Shown here: piece after piece, positions 1 to 8,137 of the stretch
Layout of the letters: the number at the start of each line of letters is the position of its first letter
How positions within the stretch are numbered: position 1 is the stretch's first letter
NCBI GenBank assembly: GCA_027067775.1
Contig: JAMOVK010000060.1
Location: 1-45,165, forward strand
Direction: 5' to 3'
DNA: 45,165 bases
Origin: Deltaproteobacteria bacterium
GTDB taxonomy: Bacteria > Desulfobacterota > Dissulfuribacteria > Dissulfuribacterales > QOAL01
Translations under genes and position numbers: made by a program
Notes under the pieces: generated by a model
The model's database searches: none
The model's input: only the letters and a program-made list of their open reading frames with translations
Told to the model about the DNA's origin: nothing

Positions 1-1
1 T

Positions 2-766
2 TTAAGGCTCAAGGCATTTATTGGCGTGTTGGTAGTGACCTTGTTGGTCTTTATATTCTCGGGAGCATTATCTCAGTTGTCCATTGGAGACGTCTTTAAG
101 GTAACCCAGGATATCTGCCTGATGGGCCTTTCAGGAATGGGGCTTTTTATCTCTATTTTTCTTGGAACACAGATGTTAGCAACAGATATAGAACAAAAGA
201 CAGTACATCTTGTTCTGACAAAACCCATTCCACGCTGGTATTATCTTACTGGTAGGTACATTGGGCTGTGTTTTCTTACTTTAATGGCAACAGGCCTAGC
301 TTTTGCCATTCTTATGGCCTTTTTATATTATTTTCAGAAACATTTGCCTATATATCATGCTGGAGATATACATGTTTTAAATTATCTTCTGTTCTTTATT
401 GCCTTTGAGCTCAGGCTTTTTCTCATAACTTCAGTAGGCCTGTTTTTTAGTACCTTTTCAAGTTCGGGGCTTATTTCTTTCTTTTTCACATTTATAATTT
501 ATTTTATTGCCTCTAATCTTCAAAATGTCAAATTTATTCTAGAGAGTAATCTAGGAAAGCATATTTCTTCTGGACTCAAACTAATATTTGAGGCCAGTTA
601 CTGGGTTATTCCCAATTTATCGCTCCTCGATTTCAAAAGTGCCGCCGTTCATGGTTTAAATATTGAAGCATCTTCATATTTATTATCTCTTTCATATGGC
701 TTTTTATATAGTGTTGGCCTGGTTCTTTTATCTTGTTTTATATTTGAAAAACGGGAGTTCTTTTAG
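2..766 (+). CDS. ABC-2 type transporter permease, 5'-truncated by window edge
   Basis: The reading frame is open from the first bases of the window, so the N-terminus and the first membrane helix lie upstream; a GTG at 26 is probably internal. The visible 254 residues form about six hydrophobic helices. They include the cytoplasmic segment GTQMLATDIEQKTVHLVLTK followed by PRWYYLTGRYIG, which is typical of ABC-2 permeases: the region after TM2 with E-(K/R)-x-(G/T) and a P-[VIL]-[RS] turn. Family knowledge: such permeases dimerise and pair with a separate ATPase, presumably encoded upstream. The next gene starts 3 bases after the stop, so the two are co-transcribed. The location beside pilin genes suggests an exporter like PilHI of Myxococcus, which is needed for pilus assembly; that is inference. 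Confidence 0.8.
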   Translation, partial: LRLKAFIGVLVVTLLVFIFSGALSQLSIGDVFKVTQDICLMGLSGMGLFISIFLGTQMLATDIEQKTVHLVLTKPIPRWYYLTGRYIGLCFLTLMATGLAFAILMAFLYYFQKHLPIYHAGDIHVLNYLLFFIAFELRLFLITSVGLFFSTFSSSGLISFFFTFIIYFIASNLQNVKFILESNLGKHISSGLKLIFEASYWVIPNLSLLDFKSAAVHGLNIEASSYLLSLSYGFLYSVGLVLLSCFIFEKREFF

Positions 767-769
767 CTT

Positions 770-1570
770 ATGCGTTTTCTTGTTTTTGGATTACTGTGTT
801 TATTTTTTGCTGCTCAAATCAACTTATCAACGAGGCAAAGGTTTGAGAATCCAGCCAATATGGTATTCCCCCTGAAAGAGGCTGCGACAGTTGCCTCAGG
901 TGAGTTCACTGACTTGGCAAGTGATTACTATCTCTTTACAAGTGCTGTTCTTTATAGTTCAGAAGAACGAAAGGGCAGGGTAAAGAAATCCTGGGCAGTG
1001 GAAGCCCTGAAACTGGCAGCATATTTGGATCCTTATTATCAGGAAGTTTACTGGATGGCCGGGTCACTTTTACCTTGGGATGGCTATGCAGATCCTGCCT
1101 TAGAAATATTGGAAAAAGCTCCTAGGTATCTTCCTGATAACTGGCGTAACTTGATGAGTCTAGGAATTTTGTACTACATGTTCCAGAATGATAATGAAAA
1201 GGCTGCTGAATATTTCTCAGAGGCTGCCCAAAAGCCAGGAGCTCCCAAATACTTGAAATTTCTTGCCTCAAGACTTTATTATAAGGCAAATAAATTGGGT
1301 TTGGCTATCCTGTTTCTGCGAAATCAGTTGGACACCTGCACCGATAAGACGCTGTGCGAAAAAATAGAGAAAAGGCTTATTTGTCTGGAAAGTATAGATT
1401 ACTTGAATAAAAAGGTACAAGAATATGTTGCCCTTTTTGGATATTATCCGGAGAAAATAGAGGATTTAGAAATAGCTGGGCTTGTGACTTTTCCCCTTCC
1501 CGAACCATACGGCGGGAAATATTATCTTACAAAAGAAAAAAAGGTGTGGACAACAAGCAACATGCGATAA
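770..1570 (+). CDS. Membrane-anchored TPR-like protein, possibly pilus-associated
   Basis: This is a 266-residue protein whose N-terminus (residues 1-18) is a hydrophobic anchor or signal sequence. The middle (about 75-200) is helical with TPR-like spacing: AVEALKLAAYLDPYYQEVYW, then ALEILEKAPRYLPDNWRNL, then KAAEYFSEAAQKPGAPKYL. The C-terminus (about 220-260: FGYYPEKIEDLEIAGL, then PLPEPYGGKYYL) resembles the C-terminal segment of GspG-like pseudopilins, where a YP...L...G...P.DP.G..Y pattern is common. It starts 3 bases after the permease gene and is likely translationally coupled to it. No exact family was recognised. A role as accessory partner of the ABC exporter in pilus assembly (as for PilG of Myxococcus) is only inferred from position. 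Confidence 0.65.
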   Translation: MRFLVFGLLCLFFAAQINLSTRQRFENPANMVFPLKEAATVASGEFTDLASDYYLFTSAVLYSSEERKGRVKKSWAVEALKLAAYLDPYYQEVYWMAGSLLPWDGYADPALEILEKAPRYLPDNWRNLMSLGILYYMFQNDNEKAAEYFSEAAQKPGAPKYLKFLASRLYYKANKLGLAILFLRNQLDTCTDKTLCEKIEKRLICLESIDYLNKKVQEYVALFGYYPEKIEDLEIAGLVTFPLPEPYGGKYYLTKEKKVWTTSNMR

Positions 1571-1615
1571 AATGATACATGTACTTTCGCAATATGTTGA
1601 AATTCTAGTTATATT

Positions 1616-2035
1616 TTATTCTAGGTGAATTGTTGCTGAAAAGGTATCTGGCGGATCACTGCAGTCCAATCCCGTTATTACAACCCTGTCATTTTCATTT
1701 TGGACATCAATCTGAACCTGGCCCCGGGTAGCATTGCCTGATACGAAAGGCGCGCCCTCTCCGCAGGGGTTTCTATGATTTCTCCGTCCCAAGTTGGCAA
1801 TTAAGTCATTTTCAATACAGTCGTCACGTTCCTGGCAAATGGCCTTGGCAAATCTAACTGCTAGGTCAAAATTTTGGCGAACCATTTTGTTTTTCGTGCG
1901 GAGTGTGTAACTGTTGTAAAATGGTATTGCCACCGCTGCCAAAACAATGATAATAGCCACTACGATAAGTAGTTCCACCATGGAAAAGCCACGGGTTCCA
2001 CCGTGGCGAAGTAAGGTTGTTCTTGGTTTTTTCAA
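1616..2035 (-). CDS. Type IV prepilin-like protein (minor pilin/pseudopilin)
   Basis: The protein has 139 residues. A basic 17-residue leader ends in a prepilin peptidase site (RG/FSMVELLIV), with Glu at mature position 5, followed by a hydrophobic helix (VVAIIIVLAAVAIPFYNSY). The short globular part holds five cysteines (including AICQERDDC and LDCSDPP), which could form a disulfide loop as in many pilins. The start codon is TTG, supported by a GGAG about 8 bases upstream. It is the last of three consecutive prepilin genes on this strand, each separated by about 60-75 bases. Whether it is incorporated as a minor subunit or is a separate major pilin cannot be decided from sequence. Confidence 0.85.
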   Translation of the reverse strand: MKKPRTTLLRHGGTRGFSMVELLIVVAIIIVLAAVAIPFYNSYTLRTKNKMVRQNFDLAVRFAKAICQERDDCIENDLIANLGRRNHRNPCGEGAPFVSGNATRGQVQIDVQNENDRVVITGLDCSDPPDTFSATIHLE

Positions 2036-2110
2036 ATCTATACTCCAGTCATTTCAGGATTTGTCAAGTTAAGGCGACCGCAAATCTCATGCCAAATGAA
2101 ACTGAAGGGA

Positions 2111-2554
2111 TTACCAGAATCCATTGGGCCCTCTGTTGTTGTCTTGGTCAATCCATGGTTGCAGGTCTCCGGCTACTTTCGTTCCGGCTTTGGGGATTGC
2201 TTTAGCAACAAAATCCTGTCCAGAATTAGAAATGCTAACCTGATAATCGTAAAGTCTTTGGTTACCAGGTTTAAATGACTCGAGATAGTTGGTCTCAGTT
2301 CCTCCGCCACTTTTTGTCCATGTCCCCACATCAGAAAATGTGTAATTATCATCTGTTGGACCATATTTATTATTGACTGCATAGTATTGTTCTAAGGCAA
2401 GGGCCAGGCTTTGCAAATTGCTTTTAGCCTCGGCCCTTGCCGCTTTTTTCTGAGCCCCCAAGTAGTTTGGAATGGCAATGGCAGATAGAATACCGATTAC
2501 AATGATAACGATAAGTAATTCAATTAAAGTAAATCCTTGCTTTTCTTTCAACAT
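2111..2554 (-). CDS. Type IV prepilin, PilA/PilE-like
   Basis: The protein is 147 residues with a very short leader (MLKEKQG) cut before FTLIELLIVI. It has Glu5, the hydrophobic assembly helix and the common IPNYLGAQKKAARAEAKSNL extension. The globular part contains LALALEQYYAVNNKYG, typical of classical type IVa pilins and GspG-like proteins, and ends in a Trp- and Asp-rich tail (PWIDQDNN). The length is right for a structural pilin. It lies between two other prepilin genes on the same strand, and no good promoter of its own is seen in the 61-base gap upstream. It is either a major pilin or an alternative subunit to the gene at 2616-3146. Confidence 0.88.
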   Translation of the reverse strand: MLKEKQGFTLIELLIVIIVIGILSAIAIPNYLGAQKKAARAEAKSNLQSLALALEQYYAVNNKYGPTDDNYTFSDVGTWTKSGGGTETNYLESFKPGNQRLYDYQVSISNSGQDFVAKAIPKAGTKVAGDLQPWIDQDNNRGPNGFW

Positions 2555-2615
2555 TCTGCTTATCCAGCCTTATCAACTTTCAGGGGTTATCCACAGGGCA
2601 TTGCCTTGCAGTAAT

Positions 2616-3146
2616 TTATTCAATGGAAACACTGTCATTAAACAGCACATTTCCACTTTGATCTTTTCCAATTATCCTGACTGTCCGGGCATTGGTGAGG
2701 CATAGCGTTATCTGTCCATTGCCAGCGTTTGAGGTGCAGTTAGCTCCACCAGTGCCATCAAAGACCATATAGAGGTCTGATGCCCCCCAAGGTCCTCTGA
2801 GTGTACCACCAGCCTTGGTCTTCATGGCAGCGGCCCACCTGGTTACTACACCTGTGGCTGCTGTGTCCAGGGTTGCAGAATCAACAAGGGTATCATCCGC
2901 ATTGTCAATGTCACCATCGCCATCCATATCTACTAAGCCATGCTCGCCTCTTGCTACGGTATCCATCCAGTGGGCGAGCTCGGCTTTAGCGCTAGCACAG
3001 CCTTCCTCAATGGCCCGTCTTTTTGCCTTTTCCTGCATTCCAAGATAGTTTGGAATTGCTATAGCTGCCAAAATACCAATGAGTGCCACCACAATCATTA
3101 GTTCTATTAGTGTAAATCCTTTTTCAAGGGGTAATTTGTTATGCAT
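2616..3146 (-). CDS. Type IV prepilin with EF-hand-like loop
   Basis: The start chosen is the ATG at 3146, which has an AGGAGG 5 bases upstream, rather than an upstream in-frame codon at 3272. This gives 176 residues. The leader MHNKLPLEKG is cleaved before FTLIELMIVV (Glu5 present), followed by IPNYLGMQEKAKRRAIEEG as in PilA-type pilins. Residues 73-84 (DMDGDGDIDNAD) match the spacing of a 12-residue EF-hand or dockerin calcium loop: Asp at 1, 3, 5, 7, 9 and 12, Gly at 6, Ile at 8. Two cysteines lie in the C-terminal third (residues about 140-155: NCTSNAGN...LCLTN). A sigma-54 type promoter lies just upstream, as for pilA of Geobacter and Myxococcus, so this is probably the regulated, highly expressed pilin of the locus. 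Confidence 0.88.
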   Translation of the reverse strand: MHNKLPLEKGFTLIELMIVVALIGILAAIAIPNYLGMQEKAKRRAIEEGCASAKAELAHWMDTVARGEHGLVDMDGDGDIDNADDTLVDSATLDTAATGVVTRWAAAMKTKAGGTLRGPWGASDLYMVFDGTGGANCTSNAGNGQITLCLTNARTVRIIGKDQSGNVLFNDSVSIE

Positions 3147-3182
3147 TTTTTCCTCCTGACCTTTTAGTTTTTTGTTTATTAT

Positions 3183-3198
3183 CGCATTTATTGTGCCA
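3183..3198 (-). promoter_or_regulatory. Sigma-54 (-24/-12) promoter of the pilin gene
   Basis: Read on the - strand the sequence is TGGCACAATAAATGC. It has the full -24 hexamer TGGCAC and a -12 GC at the exact spacing required by RpoN. The predicted start, about 12 bases downstream (near 3172), gives a roughly 25-base leader containing the AGGAGG of the prepilin gene at 2616-3146. Pilin promoters of this class need an enhancer-binding activator such as PilR; no such gene is inside the window. Confidence 0.75.
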
Positions 3199-3311
3199 TT
3201 CTTCAGTGCACATAAAATGGTAAAACATGGATAGAAAGCGGTTTGCAAATTACTTTTGAAAAGTTTTGACAATTTTTGTCAGGAGCAATTTAAAATTAGA
3301 CATATTTTTGT

Positions 3312-3635
3312 TCATTTAAGAGATTCTGTTTTTGATGTAAAACAAAACGAATTAACAATATTGTTTTTCTTCTCATTAATAACCAATCTGATTTTGCCCT
3401 TACATTTGTTTTTCTGTTGTCTGATTTTGTTTTTTATCAAGGTCGTGACTCTATATATTTTAACACCTTGGTCAGTAGCAATAACTAGATGACCGTCATG
3501 GTTAATTTTTAATAACGATCTTTCTATTGTAACAGTGTTCCCATCTTCATCTCCAGCAGCCAGAAAAGCATTTGATGCAGCTGTAAAAATTAGTAAAAGG
3601 CCAACGGCTGATATGAGAAGTATTAATTTTTTCAT
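3312..3635 (-). CDS. Small secreted protein at the PilY2 position
   Basis: The protein is 107 residues with a clear signal peptide (MKKLILLISAVGLLLIFTAA, then SNAFLA). The mature part holds one compact segment, ERSLLKINHDGHLVIATDQG followed by VKIYRV, and then a Lys- and Asn-rich tail. The ATG has an AGAGGTG ribosome site and lies 25 bases after pilY1, so it belongs to the minor-pilin operon. In Pseudomonas aeruginosa the gene directly after pilY1 is pilY2, also a small exported protein. The position matches, but I see no sequence feature that proves homology. The Lys-rich tail runs into AT-rich DNA and may be poorly conserved. Confidence 0.6.
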   Translation of the reverse strand: MKKLILLISAVGLLLIFTAASNAFLAAGDEDGNTVTIERSLLKINHDGHLVIATDQGVKIYRVTTLIKNKIRQQKNKCKGKIRLVINEKKNNIVNSFCFTSKTESLK

Positions 3636-3660
3636 TGAATCACCTCTGAACTTCTAGATT

Positions 3661-6600
3661 TTATTTTATTACCTCATGCCATTCGATTACTTTGATATTA
3701 AAAGGTTCCTGCTGGATATTTGATGTTCCGTTTTCTCCCAATCCTACAAGTTTGTTACCTACACTCACAAAACCGCCAGCACGTCCTGAACGTATGATTA
3801 TCTTAGGTGGTGAAGGAATAGATTCTCCAACCGACATGTAGCGGTCTGTCAAATCATACGCCGCATTACCGCCAGCATCGTTTAAAAGGTTATAATTATA
3901 AGCTGAGACCCCGGTACAATATTTTAGTGCATAAATTCGGGCTAGACCCTGTGGCCTGCAGGGGTCATCAATAACTGGTGTGAAACCTGTAGCATATACC
4001 ACCTTGCTGAACAGTAGAGGTGTTGACAGGATTTTTTCTCCTTTATGATTACTTCCATCGGATATTTCATTCAATTTTATATACCAACCATAGGTAGAAA
4101 AGAGTTTTTGAAGCATTTCATCTCTTTCTGATGGCATAAGAGTGGAATTTGTATCAAGTTCATCATTTGTAGCATTAAATAAATATGACTCATTGAGTGT
4201 TAGACCTTCTGGTGGATCTAAAAAGGCGTAAAGACGATTATGCACAGATGTGGAATTGGGCTTTTCTCTGTCTCCGGTTCCAACAAAAAGGAAATAGTTA
4301 TAAAAACTCCGATTTGTCTCGTTGGCATCAAGGTCTTGGTGATGATTACCATTAAGATCTTCATAGTATCCACAGTTGCCAACAACTGTAACTGTTGGAG
4401 AATAAAACATTTTTCTTCCCGTGTCGGTTGCATTAACAGAACCTCCAGTATCGCCGCTTGCCGCAGTAAAACCAGGATTTGCCTGGAATATCAGCCGAAT
4501 TTCCCAATTAGCGTCATCTGATGCAGAATCAGAATCAGGTGCATATGATATTTTCCATACCTGTCCTCCAAGATCCCCAAAGAATATGTGGCGCAACTTA
4601 CCATGTCTGTTTTTTATGATTGTGGGGTCAGCCGGTATGGCGTATTTCATTTTATTCAAAATGGAAGTGGTATTACTCGAATAGGTGAAGGATTTGATGA
4701 GTTCTGGAGTAAAATTGGTAACAGAATCAAGGTCAATGATATAAAGTCCACGTCCAAACGAATCATTGCCTGGATTTTCCTTGTCTTCTTCTACCTCATA
4801 TCCTGCTCCAAAAATACCAACAACTTTGGTTTCGCTAGAAGAGGCCCGAAGTCTTGTCAACTGAATTCTTGACCAGGTCTGCCCAAGTTCGGAAAATTCT
4901 GGCTTGGTATTATCGATATACCACTTCAGTTGCCATTGTGCAGGGTCGGGATTACTAATGTCTAGGGCATAGTAACTCCTTCCTCCTCGTCTTAAACCAA
5001 AAATCAAAGTACCTGGTACTATTTTCCCATTATCATCAAAGGTAAAATGTTGTGTAATCTGACCATCTACAAAGAAAAGAGGATTTTTTACACCAGAGCT
5101 TTCAGGCAAATCTTTTAGTTTTGTTAATAGATTACCGGGAATAAAGCTGCATATTTCTGTGCCATCGATGTCAGAAAAAACATGAAGCATCCCATCGTTT
5201 CCGCCAATCACGATTAGATTTTTATTTTCATTTTCATATGTAATTATAGCAGGGGAGGAATGAATGAAGCTGCCAAGAGGCCAGGCTCTGCGTTCAATCG
5301 GCAAATGAAAGCTGGTACCGTCTTCATCATATGTATATCCATAGATGTAGTTGATTAATTTGTATTTTTCAGAATCGTTTGTCAGTCCAAGTTTGCTGTA
5401 TGTAATATTGTCAGGCAGAAATTGAGTAATAGTTCCATTATTTTCTAAAATATATATCTTTCTAAAAGAATATGGATCGCTTAAACTTGCATTTTGTAGG
5501 GCTTCCTTGAGAATGCTGCCGGCTCCCCCTTTTTCTACCTCTCCTCCATCTGATTCGTTACTCCAAAAAGACGAAGATGTGCTATAAAAATTACCTTGAC
5601 AGTCAACAGCGGGATGCCCGTTTCGATCTGTGATTACCCACTCAGCTTCTCTGCGGCCTGGACAATCGGTCCTCACCATCTTTTTCAATTTGTATTTTTT
5701 TAGGTTACCTGCCCAACGTTCGTTTTTGGGTTTGAAAAAGGCCATGTAGAGCCACTCACCACTTTGTGTCTTGTTAGATGTATCGACTGATATCACGGGT
5801 GCCACGTAAGATGAACTTTTTACAATCAAGAGTCCCAGGGCATAGAATGCATTTACAAGTTGCATTTTGTTATAAGCGGCAAGAAAGAGCCCCCCGCCAT
5901 CGGATGCAGCGTCCTGCATTATTGGTGCTGCTAGTACAAACCCCAGCATGTGACTTATTATATTGTCAAAAGAATCTTCTGGATGGGTGATGATAGATCT
6001 GTCTCTGAAACTGTGGCTAAACATGAATCTGGCTACATCATCAAAATAATCCTCTGGTGGATATGTATATTGATAGGGATCTTCTGTCCATCCGTCTCCA
6101 TCCTCATCTGTGAAGGTTTTGCCCAAAATTCTACTCCAGTCGTTATCTGCCGAAGGGTATCCATCGGATATCACAATTACATAATTTTTGGCACATTCGG
6201 GTAAGACGTTTGCCTTTTGTTCAAAATGCTTAAATATATCTTGCAATGCTTCACCTAAAGGCGTTCCACCGTATGGTTCAAATTGGTTTATATAGGTTGT
6301 GATATTTTGTCTCAATTGTTCGTCACTTAAGGAGGGATCAAAAGGCTGCCATATTTTTGCTCCATTGCCAGTGGTTGGTGTACTAAAACTGGCTAAAGCC
6401 CAATTGATTTTACCCTTGGTTTGTTCAATCACGTAAAGTATAGCATCGCGCACCACATCTAGACGCCTTTGCATTTTGTAACCCTGGGTAACCTCTTCAT
6501 TAGTAATATATTGATATCTGTCTATTTTAAATCCTTTTTTTGTTTTGGAACCATCTGAAGTAAACTCCAATATGAGTTTGTCTGCTCCACTCATGTTATA

Positions 6601-7659
6601 GGGTCCGATCCAGAAATCGCTTCCTTTATTTCCGGACAAAGAATCGATTTTGTTGCTGGGTTTAATTTCGTTCTTATATATTTTCAAAAAGTCGTGGTTC
6701 TTTTGTGTGCGGAATGAAACAAAATGAAATCTTACTTGATTGGCATCTGCTGGTTCTATGTCCCAGCTTTGACTATGATTATTGGGATAATTGGCTGGAT
6801 AGTTGGCAGATTCTATATTGTCCACAAATACGGTATGCCATTCTGCATTAGGATAGGTGCGCACCTTCCAGGTTCTGTATGCCTCGTCAGTTGAGTCCTG
6901 TGTGTACAGATTGTAGACCATTTGCATATTGATCCAGTTACCTGGAATAAAGAAGTAAATATATTGGTCTCCATCTTCGACCAAATTATGATCCGATGCA
7001 TTATTACCTATGCCCTCGAATCCGCTAAAATACCAACCTGGAGCGTTCAAAAGTCCTCCGAATCCTTTATCTGTCATGGTACCGTCCGGATTTTTTTGCC
7101 AATTATGTAGTTTTATGCTCCTGTCATAGGGCAGTTCTTCTCCATCCAGCAGAATGGTTCCGTTTGCATCAAGTGTTATTCTTCTATTAGCTTCGTTGCC
7201 ATCACAGGCATAAAGATTTCCTTCCCTGTCTATACAGGTGTTCGTTTCTATGACATCATTGGTATACCAAACATAGTCAGGATCCCCTGCATCTCCCGTA
7301 AAGGTGGTTCCATCGGATAGTACACGGACTCTAATTTTCCCTTTTATAAGAAGTATTTCATTTCTGGGATATTTGCGAGAATCGGGATAGAAATAGTTGC
7401 TGGTTCCGCATCCACCCGCTATCTTATCACAATCTCCTAGGTCGGATGCCCAGTTGTAATAGGCTCCATAATCAATGGTATGCTCGTAGACTCCAAAATC
7501 CATGCTACCAGATGTGTCAAAGAGGATTGCTACGTTGGGTTTTATCGTGTTTTGATAAATATCTGTATCAAGCGCCAATGCCTTTTTTGGAAAAAAAACA
7601 ACCAAAAATAGATATATAAAAAAGCAAAACCATAGCCGTTGTTTACTGTTTTTTTGCAT
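3661..7659 (-). CDS. pilY1: PilY1-like type IV pilus tip protein with inserted CUB domain
   Basis: The protein has 1332 residues. A signal peptide runs from residue 1 to about 29 (ends KKALA). A von Willebrand A fold begins at PNVAILFDTSGSM (MIDAS DTSGS, 48-52) and resumes only near residue 395 with RRLDVVRDAILYV; the MIDAS Thr lies in GGTPLGEAL (464-472) and the Asp in VISDG (496-500). The intervening segment contains a CUB-like domain at about 278-386 (IESANYPANYP, then LILEFTSDGSK). DEDGDGWTED (518-527) looks like a calcium loop. The C-terminal half is the PilY1 beta-propeller (IVIGGNDGMLHVF at 816-828; RRGGRSYYALD at 890-900; FFGDLGGQVWKI at 1026-1037). PilY1 sits at the pilus tip and affects adhesion, surface sensing and retraction. 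The start is fixed by an AGGAGG 9 bases upstream. Confidence 0.93.
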   Translation of the reverse strand: MQKNSKQRLWFCFFIYLFLVVFFPKKALALDTDIYQNTIKPNVAILFDTSGSMDFGVYEHTIDYGAYYNWASDLGDCDKIAGGCGTSNYFYPDSRKYPRNEILLIKGKIRVRVLSDGTTFTGDAGDPDYVWYTNDVIETNTCIDREGNLYACDGNEANRRITLDANGTILLDGEELPYDRSIKLHNWQKNPDGTMTDKGFGGLLNAPGWYFSGFEGIGNNASDHNLVEDGDQYIYFFIPGNWINMQMVYNLYTQDSTDEAYRTWKVRTYPNAEWHTVFVDNIESANYPANYPNNHSQSWDIEPADANQVRFHFVSFRTQKNHDFLKIYKNEIKPSNKIDSLSGNKGSDFWIGPYNMSGADKLILEFTSDGSKTKKGFKIDRYQYITNEEVTQGYKMQRRLDVVRDAILYVIEQTKGKINWALASFSTPTTGNGAKIWQPFDPSLSDEQLRQNITTYINQFEPYGGTPLGEALQDIFKHFEQKANVLPECAKNYVIVISDGYPSADNDWSRILGKTFTDEDGDGWTEDPYQYTYPPEDYFDDVARFMFSHSFRDRSIITHPEDSFDNIISHMLGFVLAAPIMQDAASDGGGLFLAAYNKMQLVNAFYALGLLIVKSSSYVAPVISVDTSNKTQSGEWLYMAFFKPKNERWAGNLKKYKLKKMVRTDCPGRREAEWVITDRNGHPAVDCQGNFYSTSSSFWSNESDGGEVEKGGAGSILKEALQNASLSDPYSFRKIYILENNGTITQFLPDNITYSKLGLTNDSEKYKLINYIYGYTYDEDGTSFHLPIERRAWPLGSFIHSSPAIITYENENKNLIVIGGNDGMLHVFSDIDGTEICSFIPGNLLTKLKDLPESSGVKNPLFFVDGQITQHFTFDDNGKIVPGTLIFGLRRGGRSYYALDISNPDPAQWQLKWYIDNTKPEFSELGQTWSRIQLTRLRASSSETKVVGIFGAGYEVEEDKENPGNDSFGRGLYIIDLDSVTNFTPELIKSFTYSSNTTSILNKMKYAIPADPTIIKNRHGKLRHIFFGDLGGQVWKISYAPDSDSASDDANWEIRLIFQANPGFTAASGDTGGSVNATDTGRKMFYSPTVTVVGNCGYYEDLNGNHHQDLDANETNRSFYNYFLFVGTGDREKPNSTSVHNRLYAFLDPPEGLTLNESYLFNATNDELDTNSTLMPSERDEMLQKLFSTYGWYIKLNEISDGSNHKGEKILSTPLLFSKVVYATGFTPVIDDPCRPQGLARIYALKYCTGVSAYNYNLLNDAGGNAAYDLTDRYMSVGESIPSPPKIIIRSGRAGGFVSVGNKLVGLGENGTSNIQQEPFNIKVIEWHEVIK

Positions 7660-7671
7660 TTGCTGATCCTC

Positions 7672-8136
7672 CTACTTTTCAAGTTGAGGGCCTAGCTTGT
7701 ATACAAGTGTATTTACTGCACTAGTTCCCTTATTTAGGCTCGGCAGAGGATATCTGGTTTCAACTGTGAAAAAATATTTATTAAAAGATTCAGCAGAATA
7801 TCCTGGTATATTATTAGATGTTTCATAATGATGGAAAATGATAATTGATTTGCAGACTGGGTCACTGTTATCCTGTTTGGTAGAATTACCTTCATAGATT
7901 TTGTTTCTTTTTGTAATGTCTGATATGTTTATGTTTTGATCGTCTGATACTCTTACTCTTTCAAATTGATTTGATGATTCTGCTATAAAAAAGTTGCGAA
8001 CTATATCTTTATAGTTTGATGATATGTTAATTTCTGTTTTCGTTACTTGGTAAAGACATATAGCTAGAGCGGCGATTGCAGTCAAAATAAGTAAAGATGC
8101 TATTAAAGCAAATCCGTTATCTTTCATAATATACAT
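7672..8136 (-). CDS. pilX: PilX-like minor pilin
   Basis: The start chosen is the ATG at 8136, right after the TAA of pilV, with GAGAG as ribosome site; a TTG at 8160 would overlap pilV and lengthen the leader. This gives 154 residues. The N-terminal motif DNG/FALIASLLILTAIAALAI lacks Glu5, as is usual for the PilX/GspK class of tip subunits. It is followed by helix VTKTEINISSNYKDIVRNFF and AESSNQFERVRV, close to the PilX pattern in which A-E-x-x-x occurs after the hydrophobic helix. In the family, PilX, PilV, PilW and FimU/T form the priming complex that carries PilY1; gene order here is consistent with this. Confidence 0.82.
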   Translation of the reverse strand: MYIMKDNGFALIASLLILTAIAALAICLYQVTKTEINISSNYKDIVRNFFIAESSNQFERVRVSDDQNINISDITKRNKIYEGNSTKQDNSDPVCKSIIIFHHYETSNNIPGYSAESFNKYFFTVETRYPLPSLNKGTSAVNTLVYKLGPQLEK

Positions 8137-8137
8137 A

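Noticed and set aside
3147-3272. N-terminal extension of the pilin at 2616-3146
   Set aside because: The extra 42 residues precede a perfect ribosome site and ATG and would overlap the sigma-54 promoter; prepilin leaders are short.
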